NCBI GenBank assembly: GCA_947568835.1
Contig: OX387609.1
Coordinates: forward strand, 14,315,708-14,379,707
Source of the DNA: Protonemura montana
Lineage: Eukaryota > Arthropoda > Insecta > Plecoptera > Nemouridae
Length of the DNA stretch: 64,000 nt
Direction of reading: 5' to 3'
The position numbers and the translations under genes are program-made. The notes under the pieces were generated by a model, which did not search any database, was not told the origin of the DNA, and saw only the letters and a program-made list of their open reading frames with translations. Shown one piece after another: positions 36,479-48,380 of the stretch; position 1 is the first letter of the stretch, and each line of letters starts with the position of its first letter.

Positions 36479-36955
36479 AGTTGAAACTGTTGCCATGACG
36501 ACTTCCAATCACATGCAGTGAAATTCAGATGTTCTGTGAGTTAGAGATCCAACTTATAGTTCAAAATTTTGTTGAAACTGTTGCCATGACGACTTCCAAT
36601 CACATGCAGTGAAATTCAGATGTTTCAGTGAGCTAGAGATCCAACTTATAGTTGAACATTTTGTTGAAACTGTTGCCATGACGACTTCCAATCACATGCA
36701 GTGAAATTCAGATGTTTCTGTGAGCTAGAGATCCAACTTATAGTTGAACATTTTGTTGAAACTGCTGCCTTGACGACTTCCAATCACATGCAGTGAAATT
36801 CAGATGCTTCTGTGAGCTAGAGATCCAACTTATAGTTGAACTTTTTGTTGAAACTGCTGCCTTGATGACTTCCAATCACATGCAGTGAAATTCAGATGTT
36901 TCTGTGAGCTAGAGATCCAACTTATAGTTGAACATTTTGTTGAAACTGGACCTAA
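36479..36955 (+). repeat. 92-bp tandem repeat, unrelated to 5S
   Basis: About five units; GTTGAAACTG recurs at 36480, 36571, 36663, 36755, 36847 and 36939 (91 or 92 bp apart). The unit contains TGCCATGACGACTTCCAATC, ACATGCAGTGAAATTCAGAT and GAGCTAGAGATCCAACTTAT. It is not related to the 5S-like 92-bp repeat at 63 kb. It lies only about 150 bp from the 49-bp array. Confidence 0.92.
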
Positions 36956-37112
36956 GAAGTTGCTGGTCAAAGAAGTAATCTTTCTGGGGGACTTCTGACC
37001 TATGAGACACTTTGTAAATAACCTGATGGAAATTCTTGAATCAATAAAAAAAATATGTACATGTAGACATGCATTTAAAGTATTTAAAATACTGACCCTT
37101 CCTTTCATTCCG

Positions 37113-38328
37113 TAAAGCTTGCACAGATATTCCATCCTTATGAGGCAAAGACTAGCACAGATAGAGCTTGCACAGATATTCCATCCTTAGGAGACAAAGA
37201 CTATCACAGATAAAGCTTGCACAGATATTTCAGCCTTATGAGGCAAAGACTACCACAGATAAAGCTTGCACAGATATTCCATCCTTATGAGGCAAAGACT
37301 AGCACAGATAAAGCTTGCACAGATATTCCATCCTTATGAGGCAAAGACTATCACAGATAAAGCTTGCACAGATATTCCATCCTTACGAGACAAAGACCAC
37401 CGCAGATAAAGCTTGCACAGATATTCCATCCTTATGAGGCAAAGACTAACACAGATAAAGCTTGTACAGATATTCCATCCTTACGAGACAAAGACTACCA
37501 CAGATAGAGCTTGCACGGATATTCCATCCTTATGGGGCAAAGACTACCACAGATAAAGCTTGCACAGATATTCCATCCTTACGAGACAAAGACTACCACA
37601 GATAGAGCTTGCACGGATATTCCATCCTTATGGGGCAAAGACTACCACAGATAAAGCTTGCACAGATATTCCATCCTTACGAGACAAAGACCACCGCAGA
37701 TAAAGCTTGCACGGATATTCCATCCTTATGAGGCAAAGACCACCACAGATAAAGCTTGCACAGATATTCCATCCTTATGAGGCAAAGACTAGCACAGATA
37801 AAGCTTGCACAGATATTCCATCCTTATGAGGCAAAGACTAACACAGATAAAGCTTGTACAGATATTCCATCCTTACGAGACAAAGACTACCACAGATAGA
37901 GCTTGCACGGATATTCCATCCTTATGGGGCAAAGACTACCACAGATAAAGCTTGCACAGATATTCCATCCTTACGAGACAAAGACTACCACAGATAGAGC
38001 TTGCACGGATATTCCATCCTTATGGGGCAAAGACTACCACAGATAAAGCTTGCACAGATATTCCATCCTTACGAGACAAAGACCACCGCAGATAAAGCTT
38101 GCACGGATATTCCATCCTTATGAGGCAAAGACCACCACAGATAAAGCTTGCACAGATATTCCATCCTTATGAGGCAAAGACTACCACAGATAAAGCTTGC
38201 ACAGATATTCCATCCTTTTGAGGCAAAGACTACCACAGATAAAGCTTGCACAGATATTCCATCCTTATGAGGCAAAGACTAGCACAGATAAAGCTTGCAC
38301 AGATATTCCATCCTTATGGGGCAAAGAT
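37113..38328 (+). repeat. 49-bp tandem array with 392-bp higher-order repeat
   Basis: About 25 units of 49 bp (AAAGCTTGCACAGATATTCC, ATCCTTATGAGGCAAAGACT, ACCACAGAT). Unit variants (TTACGAGACAAAG, TTATGGGGCAAAG, CACGGATATT, GCTTGTACAG) follow the same order in 37441-37832 and 37833-38224. Those blocks are near-identical over eight units (392 bp), so a block of eight units was duplicated as a whole. Confidence 0.95.
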
Positions 38329-38329
38329 T

Positions 38330-39176
38330 TCACCAAAATGGTTGGTAAATCTGTCACCGTAGTGCGTTAGCATCGCAACGAATTGCTAACAACTCCATCT
38401 CTGGACCGAATTCCGATTTATTTTACCTTGAAAGCGAGGGGAAAGCCGTAATACATACGGGTAAAGCTTCGCAAAGCAAATTCCAGCCCATAATTAACCC
38501 CCCGTCACAACGTTCTCTCAGTGGATTCAGAGACTTGATGGTTCTGCCCGAGCCAACCTTTCCCTTAGCACGCAGACATTGCGACAAGACAGTCAGAGCT
38601 GGGGCAAAGCTCGGGCTTAGTCAGTCGCTTAGTAACTTAAGACTCGGTAATTTCAGGTCTTAACGTGGGCTTTGCGTCTCAGCATGTTTCGTGGATCTAA
38701 GGGTGTGTATGTTTTTCGCTTGCTTCGTTGTTTTTAGGCTTCAAATTAAGATTTTCTTAATTTCTAAGATTGCCTAGGACATTTTTTGTGAACTCAATTG
38801 ACAGACGCAGGATACATCTTATGTATAAAAGTATTTCAATAGAGAAAAACGTCAAGTACAAATTTTAGAGCTTTATAATAAATGAACCTCCCTTAAGCCT
38901 CACCCTTGATATTCTAGTGAAATCGACATGATAATAACACGTTAATGCTCTGTTTTATCGATATCAACCCCCAGCCAAGATGACTAAATCAAGATAGCCA
39001 AGGTCCGGTGGTCCATACAGAATCAATTCACTACGTTCACAAACCGGGACTGACCCATGAAAGCCCACAAATCAATCCGTGACGTCACTCATTACGATAG
39101 TACGTCATCAATCATTGCTACAGATCACATTTAATCATTAAGCGTCGACATTCATAACCTTGTGAGATTGTAACTG
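38330..39176. other. Non-repetitive stretch, no gene recognised
   Basis: No open frame of note and no repeat detected. Confidence 0.4.
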
Positions 39177-39533
39177 TCAGAGAGTGGCCATCTCCAAGCA
39201 ATGGCCGCCATGTTGGCACGGTCAGGGAGTGGCCATCTCCAAGCAATGACCGCCATGTTGGCACGGTCAGAGAGTGGCCATCTCCAAGCAATGGCCGCCA
39301 TGTTGGCACGGCCAGAGAGTGGTCATCTCCAAGCAATGACCACCATGTTTGCGTGGTCAGAGAGTGGCCATCTCCAAGCAATGGCCGCCATGTTTGCACG
39401 GTCAGAGAGTGGCCATCTCCAAGCAATGGCCGCCATGTTGGCACGGTCAGAGAGTGGCCATCTCCAAGCAATGACCGCCATGTTTGTACGGTCAGAGAGT
39501 GGCCATCTCCAAGCAATGGCCGCCATGTTTAAA
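39177..39533. repeat. 45-bp tandem repeat
   Basis: About eight units built from GTGGCCATCTCCAAGCAATG, GCCGCCATGTTGGCACGGTC and AGAGA. The unit length is a multiple of 3, so both strands carry repetitive open frames (132 codons minus, 114 plus). They mirror the repeat and are not supported as genes. Confidence 0.92.
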
Positions 39534-39837
39534 GGTCGGAGATAGCCTCTCTTAGACCGTGTGCTAACTAAATCATAACGGCTGGTCATCGTAACGCTAT
39601 ACTGATAATAATGATGACGGTTTCCTCTCTTCACCATCCCCCCCCGACGAAGCAAGAGGTCGTTATCCCCGGTATTCATTATGAATCTGTTCCACGGCGT
39701 CGTCCCCAGCGTGGAGGCGTTGAGAGGTTATTGATGACAAACGGAAAGTCGACTTGGAGTATTGTTTCTGGATTGGTGAGGATCTTGAATCTGGAAGACG
39801 TTGCGTTGGGATGCGAGGGTGAAATCAAGATCAGATA

Positions 39838-39975
39838 ACAACACTTCAGAGCAACACCCGCGACAGGTGGAGATCGGGGTTCGAGTTCTCGTTTGGGCAT
39901 CAATATTTGAGAGGTTATTAGTGTTCCTAATAATAAAATACCCCGCGCATTGCAAGCGTTTGCTATTGAAATCAT
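39838..39975 (+). repeat. tRNA-like element, 5'-truncated
   Basis: AGAGCAACACCCGCGACAGG, GATCGGGGTTCGAGTTCTCG and TTTGGGCATCAATATTTGAG are followed by TTAGTGTTCCTAATAATAAA and GCGCATTGCAAGCGTTTGC. This matches the 3' part of the family at 24, 49 and 59 kb. Box B is intact; box A and the 5' acceptor strand are missing. Confidence 0.8.
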
Positions 39976-40613
39976 ATTTCAAAAATCTTGTCCAATTATT
40001 TCCGAATATCGTGCCAGATTTCAATCCCTTCTCTCATCTCAACAAGCCTGTGAACACCCACCACTAGGACACCAATCAACCCCCCACCCCTTCACGCACA
40101 AACCCACGTGCACCCCTCACCCCTTTCCACCTCACCCACGAATACCACAACATGACGAGTAATAAATTGTCACGTGATTGGCTAGCACCGAGCCGGGGTT
40201 ATTACTTCCTAGTCAAATACATCTTCAACACTCTTTGATCTCGACGGTGTCGGCGGCGTCGTCAAAGGCGTCGCCAGGCGTCGAGCGGAACGGAAACTTG
40301 TCGGGGGAGGACGGCGTCGGTATTGCGGGCGTCGCGACGTTAGAGACACCTACACTTTGACTCTGTGGTGGATGTTAGTAGGGTCCTAATTAGGAGGAGT
40401 CTCTTGGGGCTTGTGGTATGCGAAGTGGGATACGATGGATGACGAGGCTAGGTTGTTTCCAGAATTATAGGACTTTGATGGGGAGTAGAAAAGTTCATAG
40501 ATATTTGTGGGGGAGATGTCATTTTAAGATTAAAAACCATTCACAAAAGAAAATTATCTGAAAAACTACAAAACTAATAAACCAACGGCTCTCAAATCCT
40601 AAAAAAAAAATTG

Positions 40614-40774
40614 TAAGAAAAACTATTTGAACTGGGTTTTGAATGCTAAGTAAAGGGCAACTAAATTTCCCGACGTTTCGTAACATATACTAGTAACTTC
40701 TTCAGAGGTTTGAGCAGTCCTGTCAATTCCCGTTCCCTTGGCAGTGGTTTCGCTAGTTAGTAGTTAGGGACAGT

Positions 40775-40812
<38 letters not shown>

Positions 40813-40893
40813 AATGACGAGGCATTTGGCATTCGGGAAATTTAGTTGCCTTTTGCTTAGCATTCAAAACCCATTTCAAATAGTTTTTCTTAA
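40614..40893. mobile_element. Palindromic element with hammerhead-like core
   Basis: The terminal arms are inverted repeats of about 55 bp: TAAGAAAAACTATTTGAACT with GGGTTTTGAATGCTAAG on the left, and CTTAGCATTCAAAACCC with CAAATAGTTTTTCTTA on the right. On the minus strand an internal CTGAAGA (40699-40705), a partly paired stem GTTAC/GTTAC (one T-T mismatch) and GAAAC (40675-40679), followed by GTCGGGAAA, recall a hammerhead core. The copy at 10.1 kb shares this region and one arm. No protein is encoded. Confidence 0.7.
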
Positions 40894-41045
40894 AACTAGT
40901 GCTAAGGATAAATCAAGTAGACATGAGTCTAAAAACCATCATAACAAAAAATTGTCTTTATTCTAGGACCTAAGTGGTAATGTGTATAGTTCATAAGATG
41001 TAGAATTTGAGCAAATATGTCATATGTGTAAATAAGCAAAATACT

Positions 41046-41692
41046 CATAAAATACACTAAAATCATCTCAAAAATTGACTCAATTGGTTAGAGCAACACC
41101 CGCGACAGGTGGAGATCGGGGTCTAAGTAGCTCAATTGGTTAGAGCAGCACCCGCGACAGGTGGAGATCGGGGTCCAAGTAGCTCAATTGGTTAGAGCAA
41201 CACCCGCGACAGGTGGAGATCGGGGTCTAAGTAGCTCAATTGGTTAGAGCAACACCCGCGACAGGTGGAGATCGGGGTCCAAGTAGCTCAATTGGTTAGA
41301 ACAGCACCCGCGACAGGTGGAGATCGGGGTTCAAGTAGCTCAATTGGTTAGAGCAACACCCGCGACAGGTGGAGATCGGGGTCCAAGTAGCTCAATTGGT
41401 TAGAACAGCACCCGCGACAGGTGGAGATCGGGGTTCAAGTAGCTCAATTGGTTAGAGCAACACCCGCGACAGGTGGAGATCGGGGTCCAAGTAGCTCAAT
41501 TGGTTAGAGCAACACTCGCGACAGGTGGAGATCGGGGTCCAAGTAGCTCAATTAGTTAGAGCAACACCCGCGACAGGTGGAGATCGGGGTCCAAGTAGCT
41601 CAATTAGTTAGAGCAACACCCGCGACAGGTGGAGATCGAGGTTTGAGTCCCCTTTTGGGCATCAATTTTGAAAGTGTTCCTAATAATAAAAG
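41046..41692 (+). repeat. 52-bp array of a truncated tRNA-like sequence inside its parent element
   Basis: CGCGACAGG recurs from 41101 to 41621 at exact 52-bp steps, giving 11 units. Each unit holds the acceptor 5' strand and D arm (TCCAAGTAGCTCAATTGGTT, AGAGC) and the anticodon-arm region, but lacks the T arm and box B. Neighbouring units join at CGGGGT|CCAAG. The left flank ACACTAAAATCATCTCAAAA and the right end (TTGAGTCCCCTTTTGGGCAT, CAATTTTGAAAGTGTTCCTA, ATAATAAAA) match the parent element, so the array arose inside one copy. Box A is kept in each unit. Confidence 0.9.
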
Positions 41693-41829
41693 ATCATCAT
41701 ATTATTTATATATATTTTTTTTAAATGACAATACCTTTCTGCAAATATATAATTGTGTACTCTAAGCGGTTGATTTCGATTTATCGATATTTTGAGTCGA
41801 AATTATTTAATTGAAAAGGTTAAAAAAGC

Positions 41830-41905
41830 GACTTCTAACGCCATCTGGTGGTCAATACCGTTACCACGTGTTACCGGCCTCGTTTGCTCAGCAGAACGTT
41901 GAGCA
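41830..41905 (+). repeat. Dispersed repeat fragment (CCATCTGGTGG...CGTGTTACCGG)
   Basis: CTAACGCCATCTGGTGGTC and CGTTACCACGTGTTACCGGC followed by CTCGTTTGCTC match, on the opposite strand, 55865-55935 (GAGGCCGGCAACACGTGGTA, ACCAGATGGCGC). The family is unknown to me. Confidence 0.55.
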
Positions 41906-42814
41906 GCAAAGCTCTACAAACCTTAGATAACAGCCACAAATATTGTTAGTACATTGCATTTCGGAAACGTTTTTCAAGAGGTTTTTCAAGATTTTATTTT
42001 ACAAGCTTACTGCTTGCATTTCCAACAATTTTCAATGCACTGATTTCTTGACATCATTGCCCTCAACTCCAAAAAAATAAAAAATAAAAAAAAACAGAAA
42101 TTCGTAGGAATACTCTCAAGAAATTCGGTGATATCTCAATTTTTTTTTGTAAACTTACGAAAACCAGGAAGTAAAGAATTAAAAAAAAAAAATCAACAAC
42201 GGATCTTTCAAAACTAATCAGCCTCGAATTTTAATTGAATAAAAGTTTTCCTTGTATTTTTTTCCCATCACAGCTTCTTCTCCTGCGGTCCAAAGTTTCG
42301 CCGAGGCCCGAATTAAAACCTAACGTCGCGGTCGCAGCTTGATTAAGCCACCCCCAGCCACAGCTTAATCAATATTTGCCTAAAATCGCACCCCTAATTC
42401 GGGTTTGTGCAGGGGGTGGGGGTGGGGGTGGCAGGGGGGGGGTGCAGAGAAAGTTCCACCGCTTTCTTTTACTCGTCGTCGACGTCGTCATCGGAATTGT
42501 AAAATAGATGTTAAATTGAAAAAACCGGCGACTTTTGTTAATTAACTCGCTGTGTGGTTTGTGGGGCGGTGGGGGAGGGGGGGGGGGGGGTGCAATCTGG
42601 TCTCCGCTTCTTTCGTAATTTATTTTATTCAGATTTTTTTAAGAGAGAAAATCGTGTTCTGGAAAAACTTCTTAATTAGAGCGAGGCTGGATTAGAGGGA
42701 AAATAACAGACCACTCGGAATTAAAGTCGCCTTTGTTTGGTCACGCCAGTGGCGTCGGGTCATGCTTTCATTGGAAACGCCGCTGAGCAGGAAATTGCAG
42801 ACCAGTGTAATGTG
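41906..42814. other. Stretch with G-rich runs, no gene recognised
   Basis: G-rich runs lie at about 42413-42443 and at 42577-42590 (14 G). No open frame of note. Confidence 0.4.
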
Positions 42815-42816
42815 AT

Positions 42817-43008
42817 ATGTTAGGTTATGTTAGGTTATGTTAGGTTATGTTAGGTTAGGTTAGGTTAGGTTAGATTAGGTTAGGTTATGTTATGTTGAGT
42901 TAGGTTATGTTACGTTATGTTTGGTAAGATTAGGTTATGTTGAGTTATGTTAGGTAATGTTAGGTAATGTTAGGTTAGGTTAGGTAAAGTTTGGTAAGAT
43001 TAGGTTTA
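42817..43008 (+). repeat. Degenerate TTAGG/TTATG block
   Basis: Runs of TTAGG mixed with TTATG, TTGAG and TTGGTAAG (for example TTAGGTTATGTTAGGTTAGG). Pure TTAGG is the telomere unit of many arthropods. Here it is short, internal and mutated, so it is an interstitial telomere-like tract at most; chance origin of a simple repeat is possible. Confidence 0.6.
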
Positions 43009-43251
43009 AAAACCTTTTAATTGGTTATCTACAAAAACAGCAAGAAATGTTTTCGTGGATAAATGAGTGATAACTAGAAAACATTTGAGGAATGATATTT
43101 AAGAAAATTGAAAAATAGCGGAAATATTGGATGAAAATAGAAAACAGTGTTGGAAACTAGGGTAAACCTTGGAAAAGTGTTTTGAAAATCTGTGACAAGC
43201 TGAGCAATAAAATTGTTTTGCAAAAAGTTGGTTGGGACCGCTTCGTCCCAC

Positions 43252-43974
43252 TTCGTCCCCCACCATCCCACTTTGTCCCACACCATCCCACACCATCCCA
43301 CACCATCCCACACCATCCCACACCATCCCACACCATCTCACACCATCCCACACCATCCCACACCATCCCACACCATCCCACACCATCCCACACCATCCCA
43401 CACCATCCCACACCATCCCACACCATCCCACACCATCCCACATCATCCCACACCATCCCACACCATCCCACACCATCCCACATCATCCCACATCATCCCA
43501 CACCATCCCACACCATCCCATACCATCCCACACCATCCCACACCATCCCACACCATCCCACACCATCCCACATCATCCCACACCATCCCACACCATCCCA
43601 CACCATCCCACACCATCCCACACTATCCTACACCATCCCACACCATCCCACACCATCCCACACCATCCCACATCATCCCACACCATCCCACATCATCCCA
43701 CACCATCCCACACCATCCCACACCATCCCACACCATCCCACACCATCCCACACCATCCCACACCATCCCACACCATCCCACACCATCCTACACCATCCCA
43801 CACCATCCCACACCATCCCACACCATCCCACACCATCCCACACCATCCCACACCATCCCACATCATCCCACACCATCCCACACCATCCCACACCATCCCA
43901 CACCATCCCACACCGTCCCACACCGTCCCACATCGTCCCACACCGTCCCACATCGTCCCACTTCGTCCCACACC
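43252..43974. repeat. 10-bp tandem array CACCATCCCA
   Basis: About 72 units with an exact 10-bp period and no indels in the core. CATCATCCCA variants are scattered. Both edges carry CTTCGTCCCA and CACCGTCCCA variants, while the middle is homogeneous. Long open frames rich in His, Pro, Thr and Ser (plus) or Trp, Cys, Met and Gly (minus) follow from the unit and are not genes. Confidence 0.95.
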
Positions 43975-44091
43975 ACAAACCAAGCGAGCACGCTTTGGAA
44001 CGAAATGAAAAAGCAACTTAATGAACAGAATCCTTAATTCGTTTGTTTTCCTAATATTCCCCGTCTCTTCCTCAATCAATCCCTTACCTCA

Positions 44092-44110
44092 CCCCCCCCC
44101 CCCCCCCCCC
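44092..44110. repeat. Poly(C) run of 19
   Basis: An uninterrupted C run just upstream of the 35-37-bp array. Confidence 0.95.
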
Positions 44111-44294
44111 ACCTCACCCCTCAAGTCGCGTTGAAATGTGAATGGCAAATGAGAATTATGTGATTCCGTCTCAACCAATAAACCCGGGCCTCGACGACGC
44201 CGGGGAAAATATTGCTTATTTACCTTCGTTTTTTCAGCCTCGAGTTGAAGTTCGCTTTGCACGGTAAACAAAGACTTGAAATCATGTATTGACA

Positions 44295-46890
44295 TGAGTT
44301 AACAACAACTGAAGCCAGAGTGAGATCAATGAGTTAACAACAACTGAAGCCCCGGGTGAGATCAATGAGTTAACAACAACTGAAGCCAGGGTGAGATCAA
44401 TGAGTTAACAACAACTGAAGCCAGGGTGAGATCAATGAGTTAACAACAACTGAAGCCAGGGTGAGATCAATGAGTTAACAACAACTGAAGCCAGGGTGAG
44501 ATCAATGAGTTAACAACAACTGAAGCCAGGGTGAGATCAATGAGTTAACAACAACTGAAGCCAGGGTGAGATCAATGAGTTAACAACAACTGAAGCCAGG
44601 GTGAGATCAATGAGTTAACAAGAACTGAAGCCAGGGTGAGATCAATGAGTTAACAACAACTGAAGCCAGGGTGAGATCAATGAGTTAACAACAACTGAAG
44701 CCCGGGTGAGATCAATGAGTTAACAACAACTGAAGCCAGGGTGAGATCAATGAGTTAACAACAACTGAAGCCCGGGTGAGATCAATGAGTTAACAACAAC
44801 TGAAGCCCAGGGTGAGATCAATGAGTTAACAACAACTGAAGCCAGGGTGAGATCAATGAGTTAACAACAACTGAAGCCAGGGTGAGATCAATGAGTTAAC
44901 AACAACTGAAGCCCGGGTGAGATCAATGAGTTAACAACAACTGAAGCCCAGGGTGTGATCAATGAGTTAACAACAACTGAAGCCAGGGTGAGATCAATGA
45001 GTTAACAACAACTGAAGCCCCGGGTGAGATCAATGAGTTAACAACAACTGAAGCCCAGGGTGAGATCAATGAGTTAACAACAACTGAAGCCAGGGTGAGA
45101 TCAATGAGTTAACAACAACTGAAGCCCAGGGTGAGATCAATGAGTTAACAACAACTGAAGCCCCGGGTGAGATCAATGAGTTAACAACAACTGAAGCCAG
45201 GGTGAGATCAATGAGTTAACAACAACTGAAGCCCAGGGTGAGATCAATGAGTTAACAACAACTGAAGCCCAGGGTGAGATCAATGAGTTAACAACAACTG
45301 AAGCCAGGGTGAGATCAATGAGTTAACAAGAACTGAAGCCCCGGGTGAGATCAATGAGTTAACAACAACTGAAGCCAGGGTGAGATCAATGAGTTAACAA
45401 CAACTGAAGCCCCGGGTGAGATCAATGAGTTAACAACAACTGAAGCCAGGGTGAGATCAATGAGTTAACAACAACTGAAGCCAGGGTGAGATCAATGAGT
45501 TAACAACAACTGAAGCCAGGGTGAGATCAATGAGTTAACAACAACTGAAGCCAGGGTGAGATCAATGAGTTAACAAGAACTGAAACCAGGGTGAGATCAA
45601 TGAGTTAACAACAACTGAAGCCAGGGTGAGATCAATGAGTTAACAAGAACTGAAGCCAGGGTGAGATCAATGAGTTAACAACAACTGAAGCCAGGGTGAG
45701 ATCAATGAGTTAACAACAACTGAAGCCCCGGGTGAGATCAATGAGTTAACAACAACTGAAGCCCCGGGTGAGATCAATGAGTTAACAACAACTGAAGCCA
45801 GGGTGAGATCAATGAGTTAACAATAACTGAATCCAGGGTGAGATCAATGAGTTAACAATAACTGAAGCCAGGGTGAGATCAATGAGTTAACAACAACTGA
45901 AGCCCCGGGTGAGATCAATGAGTTAACAACAACTGAAGCCCCGGGTGAGATCAATGAGTTAACAATAACTGAAGCCAGGGTGAGATCAATGAGTTAACAA
46001 CAACTGAAGCCAGGGTGAGATCAATGAGTTAACAACAACTGAAGCCCCGGGTGAGATCAATGAGTTAACAACAACTGAAGCCAGGGTGAGATCAATGAGT
46101 TAACAACAACTGAAGCCAGGGTGAGATCAATGAGTTAACAACAACTGAAGCCCCGGGTGAGATCAATGAGTTAACAACAACTGAAGCCCCGGGTGAGATC
46201 AATGAGTTAACAACAACTGAAGCCCCGGGTGAGATCAATGAGTTAACAACAACTGAAGCCAGGGTGAGATCAATGAGTTAACAACAACTGAAGCCCCGGG
46301 TGAGATCAATGAGTTAACAACAACTGAAGCCCAGGGTGAGATCAATGAGTTAACAACAACTGAAGCCCCGGGTGAGATCAATGAGTTAACAACAACTGAA
46401 GCCAGGGTGAGATCAATGAGTTAACAACAACTGAAGCCAGGGTGAGATCAATGAGTTAACAACAACTGAAGCCAGGGTGAGATCAATGAGTTAACAACAA
46501 CTGAAGCCCCGGGTGAGATCAATGAGTTAACAACAACTGAAGCCCCGGGTGAGATCAATGAGTTAACAACAACTGAATCCAGGGTGAGATCAATGAGTTA
46601 ACAACAACTGAAGCCCCGGGTGAGATCAATGAGTTAACAACAACTGAAGCCAGGGTGAGATCAATGAGTTAACAACAACTGAAGCCAGGGTGAGATCAAT
46701 GAGTTAACAATAACTGAAGCCAGGGTGAGATCAATGAGTTAACAACAACTGAAGCCCCGGGTGAGATCAATGAGTTAACAACAACTGAAGCCAGGGTGAG
46801 ATCAATGAGTTAACAAAAACTGAAGCCCCGGGTGAGATCAATGAGTTAACAACAACTGAAGCCAGGGTGAGATCAATAACTTAACAACAT
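44295..46890 (+). repeat. 35-37-bp tandem array, about 73 units
   Basis: The unit is TGAGTTAACAACAACTGAAG plus CC[A/C]GGGTGAGATCAA. Nearly all length variation sits at one spot: CCAGGG, CCCGGG, CCCAGGG or CCCCGGG. A second variable site is ACAACAACT, ACAAGAACT, ACAATAACT or ACAAAAACT. Each unit has a GTTAAC palindrome. At about 2.6 kb this is the longest array in the window. Confidence 0.96.
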
Positions 46891-48324
46891 CACTTCTTCC
46901 TAATCAAGAAAATACACTCGAAGAATTCGGTTTTTCTGATTTCTTGTCTGATTGTATTTACTTTTGAGATTGCTTGATTGCAAATTGATGTAATGCACTG
47001 TCATTGCTCAGTTTCAGATCTTACTTCTGATGAACGTAGCGAGCGAAATCATTCGTTTTACTAAACAAATTAGATTTGTGAATTTTTCTTTGTATTTTTT
47101 ATTTAAATTGTTTGTATTTGACTAGAAAAACGGCTTCTTTTATTTCAATGAAATGTTCCTGGAACAATTTCACGTTCTAAACTTGGGTTCCTTGATATTT
47201 TCAGCAAGGTCTATTGAACAGTTTGAACACCAATCAGAATTCACAATACACGCAGCTTTGCTGATATTTTTAGGTCTTTTTTTTTTGCCAAAATTCTTAC
47301 AGATTCAAATCGAAAAAAAGCTTGCAAATGGCTAAAATAAGTATAAGACGTTCGGGTATTGCAGGAGACGTTTCCAAAATAAATAAAAAAATCAACTACA
47401 CTCATCTACAACGCAACTCAGATTGTATTCAAAAAGACCTCAAGTCAACTCAACCCAAAGTCGGCTGCCGAAAATACACCAAAGTCTGGACCTCGAGACA
47501 AGACTTACCTTGCACACAAGTGCGACAGAGCGCGAAGATACTTGAAATTAACGAGTGTGACAAAGACAAGAGTATAGTTATTAAAATGTAAATATGACGA
47601 ATTGATGATGTACCCGATGTTTTGCATGTATTAGCAGGGTTGTAGGGGGGTGGTGGAGGGGGGAAGGGGGGGGGGGGGCGTCTGTCAAATGAAAATAATT
47701 TGAATTTATGCCCATTTCGAACTAAGGGGTGGTAGAGGGAGGGGTAGAAGGGGAAGGGTAATGTGGCAATTTTTTTGTTCCGCTGCTCTACGCTGGGTTG
47801 ATGATAGAGCTTGGTTGATGAGGTAGGGTTTTTTTTTTTATTTATTCGCTCTATAATTCTGTCGCGGAGGTTCGGTGATTTGGTTAAAAAATCTGCATGT
47901 TATTTTGATAAATATCTCGTGTATACAATTTGCGAAATCATTCGTGCGTTATTCGTATTGGCTAATTTAAATGGTGACATTTCCCATGTGGCAAGCCACG
48001 GAGTTGATGGCTATTTTGACTATTTTTGAAGTGGAAGCAGACTCCATTTAGGACACAATGAATGGATGAATAGTGGGCCCTATTAAGGATTTGTCATTAA
48101 ATAAAAAAATTCCAAAGAAATTAACGCTTAGAAACTTATAAAAGGTGATACTAAAAAGTGCAATGCCTGGCAATACATCTTAAAAATTTTGCATTTCGAA
48201 AAAAATGCATGGAACGCTTGGGCGTTGATTCCAAAGACAAAACAAAGTAAAAAATCTCACAAACCAGCTTCAAATAGTGTAACAAAGTATATCAAAAAAC
48301 GCACTTAAATAAAAGTCTAGGCTT
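46891..48324. other. AT-rich stretch with G-rich tract, no gene recognised
   Basis: A G-rich tract lies at 47640-47680, including 13 G at 47666-47678. Open frames of 60-89 codons near 47153-47591 have no recognisable domain. Confidence 0.4.
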
Positions 48325-48380
48325 GTGTTCCCAACTGGTGGTTACCCATCCAACACCTGCTTAACCTCAACAATCAATAC
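48325..48380 (-). repeat. Degenerate 5S-like SINE head
   Basis: The minus strand reads GGTTAAGCAGGTGTTGGATG and GGTAACCACCAGTTGGGAAC, a shortened form of the 5S-like head found elsewhere in the window. Confidence 0.45.

Noticed and set aside
43182..44037. Three overlapping plus-strand frames of about 260-280 codons, rich in His, Pro, Thr and Ser
   Set aside because: All three are translations of the 10-bp repeat CACCATCCCA.
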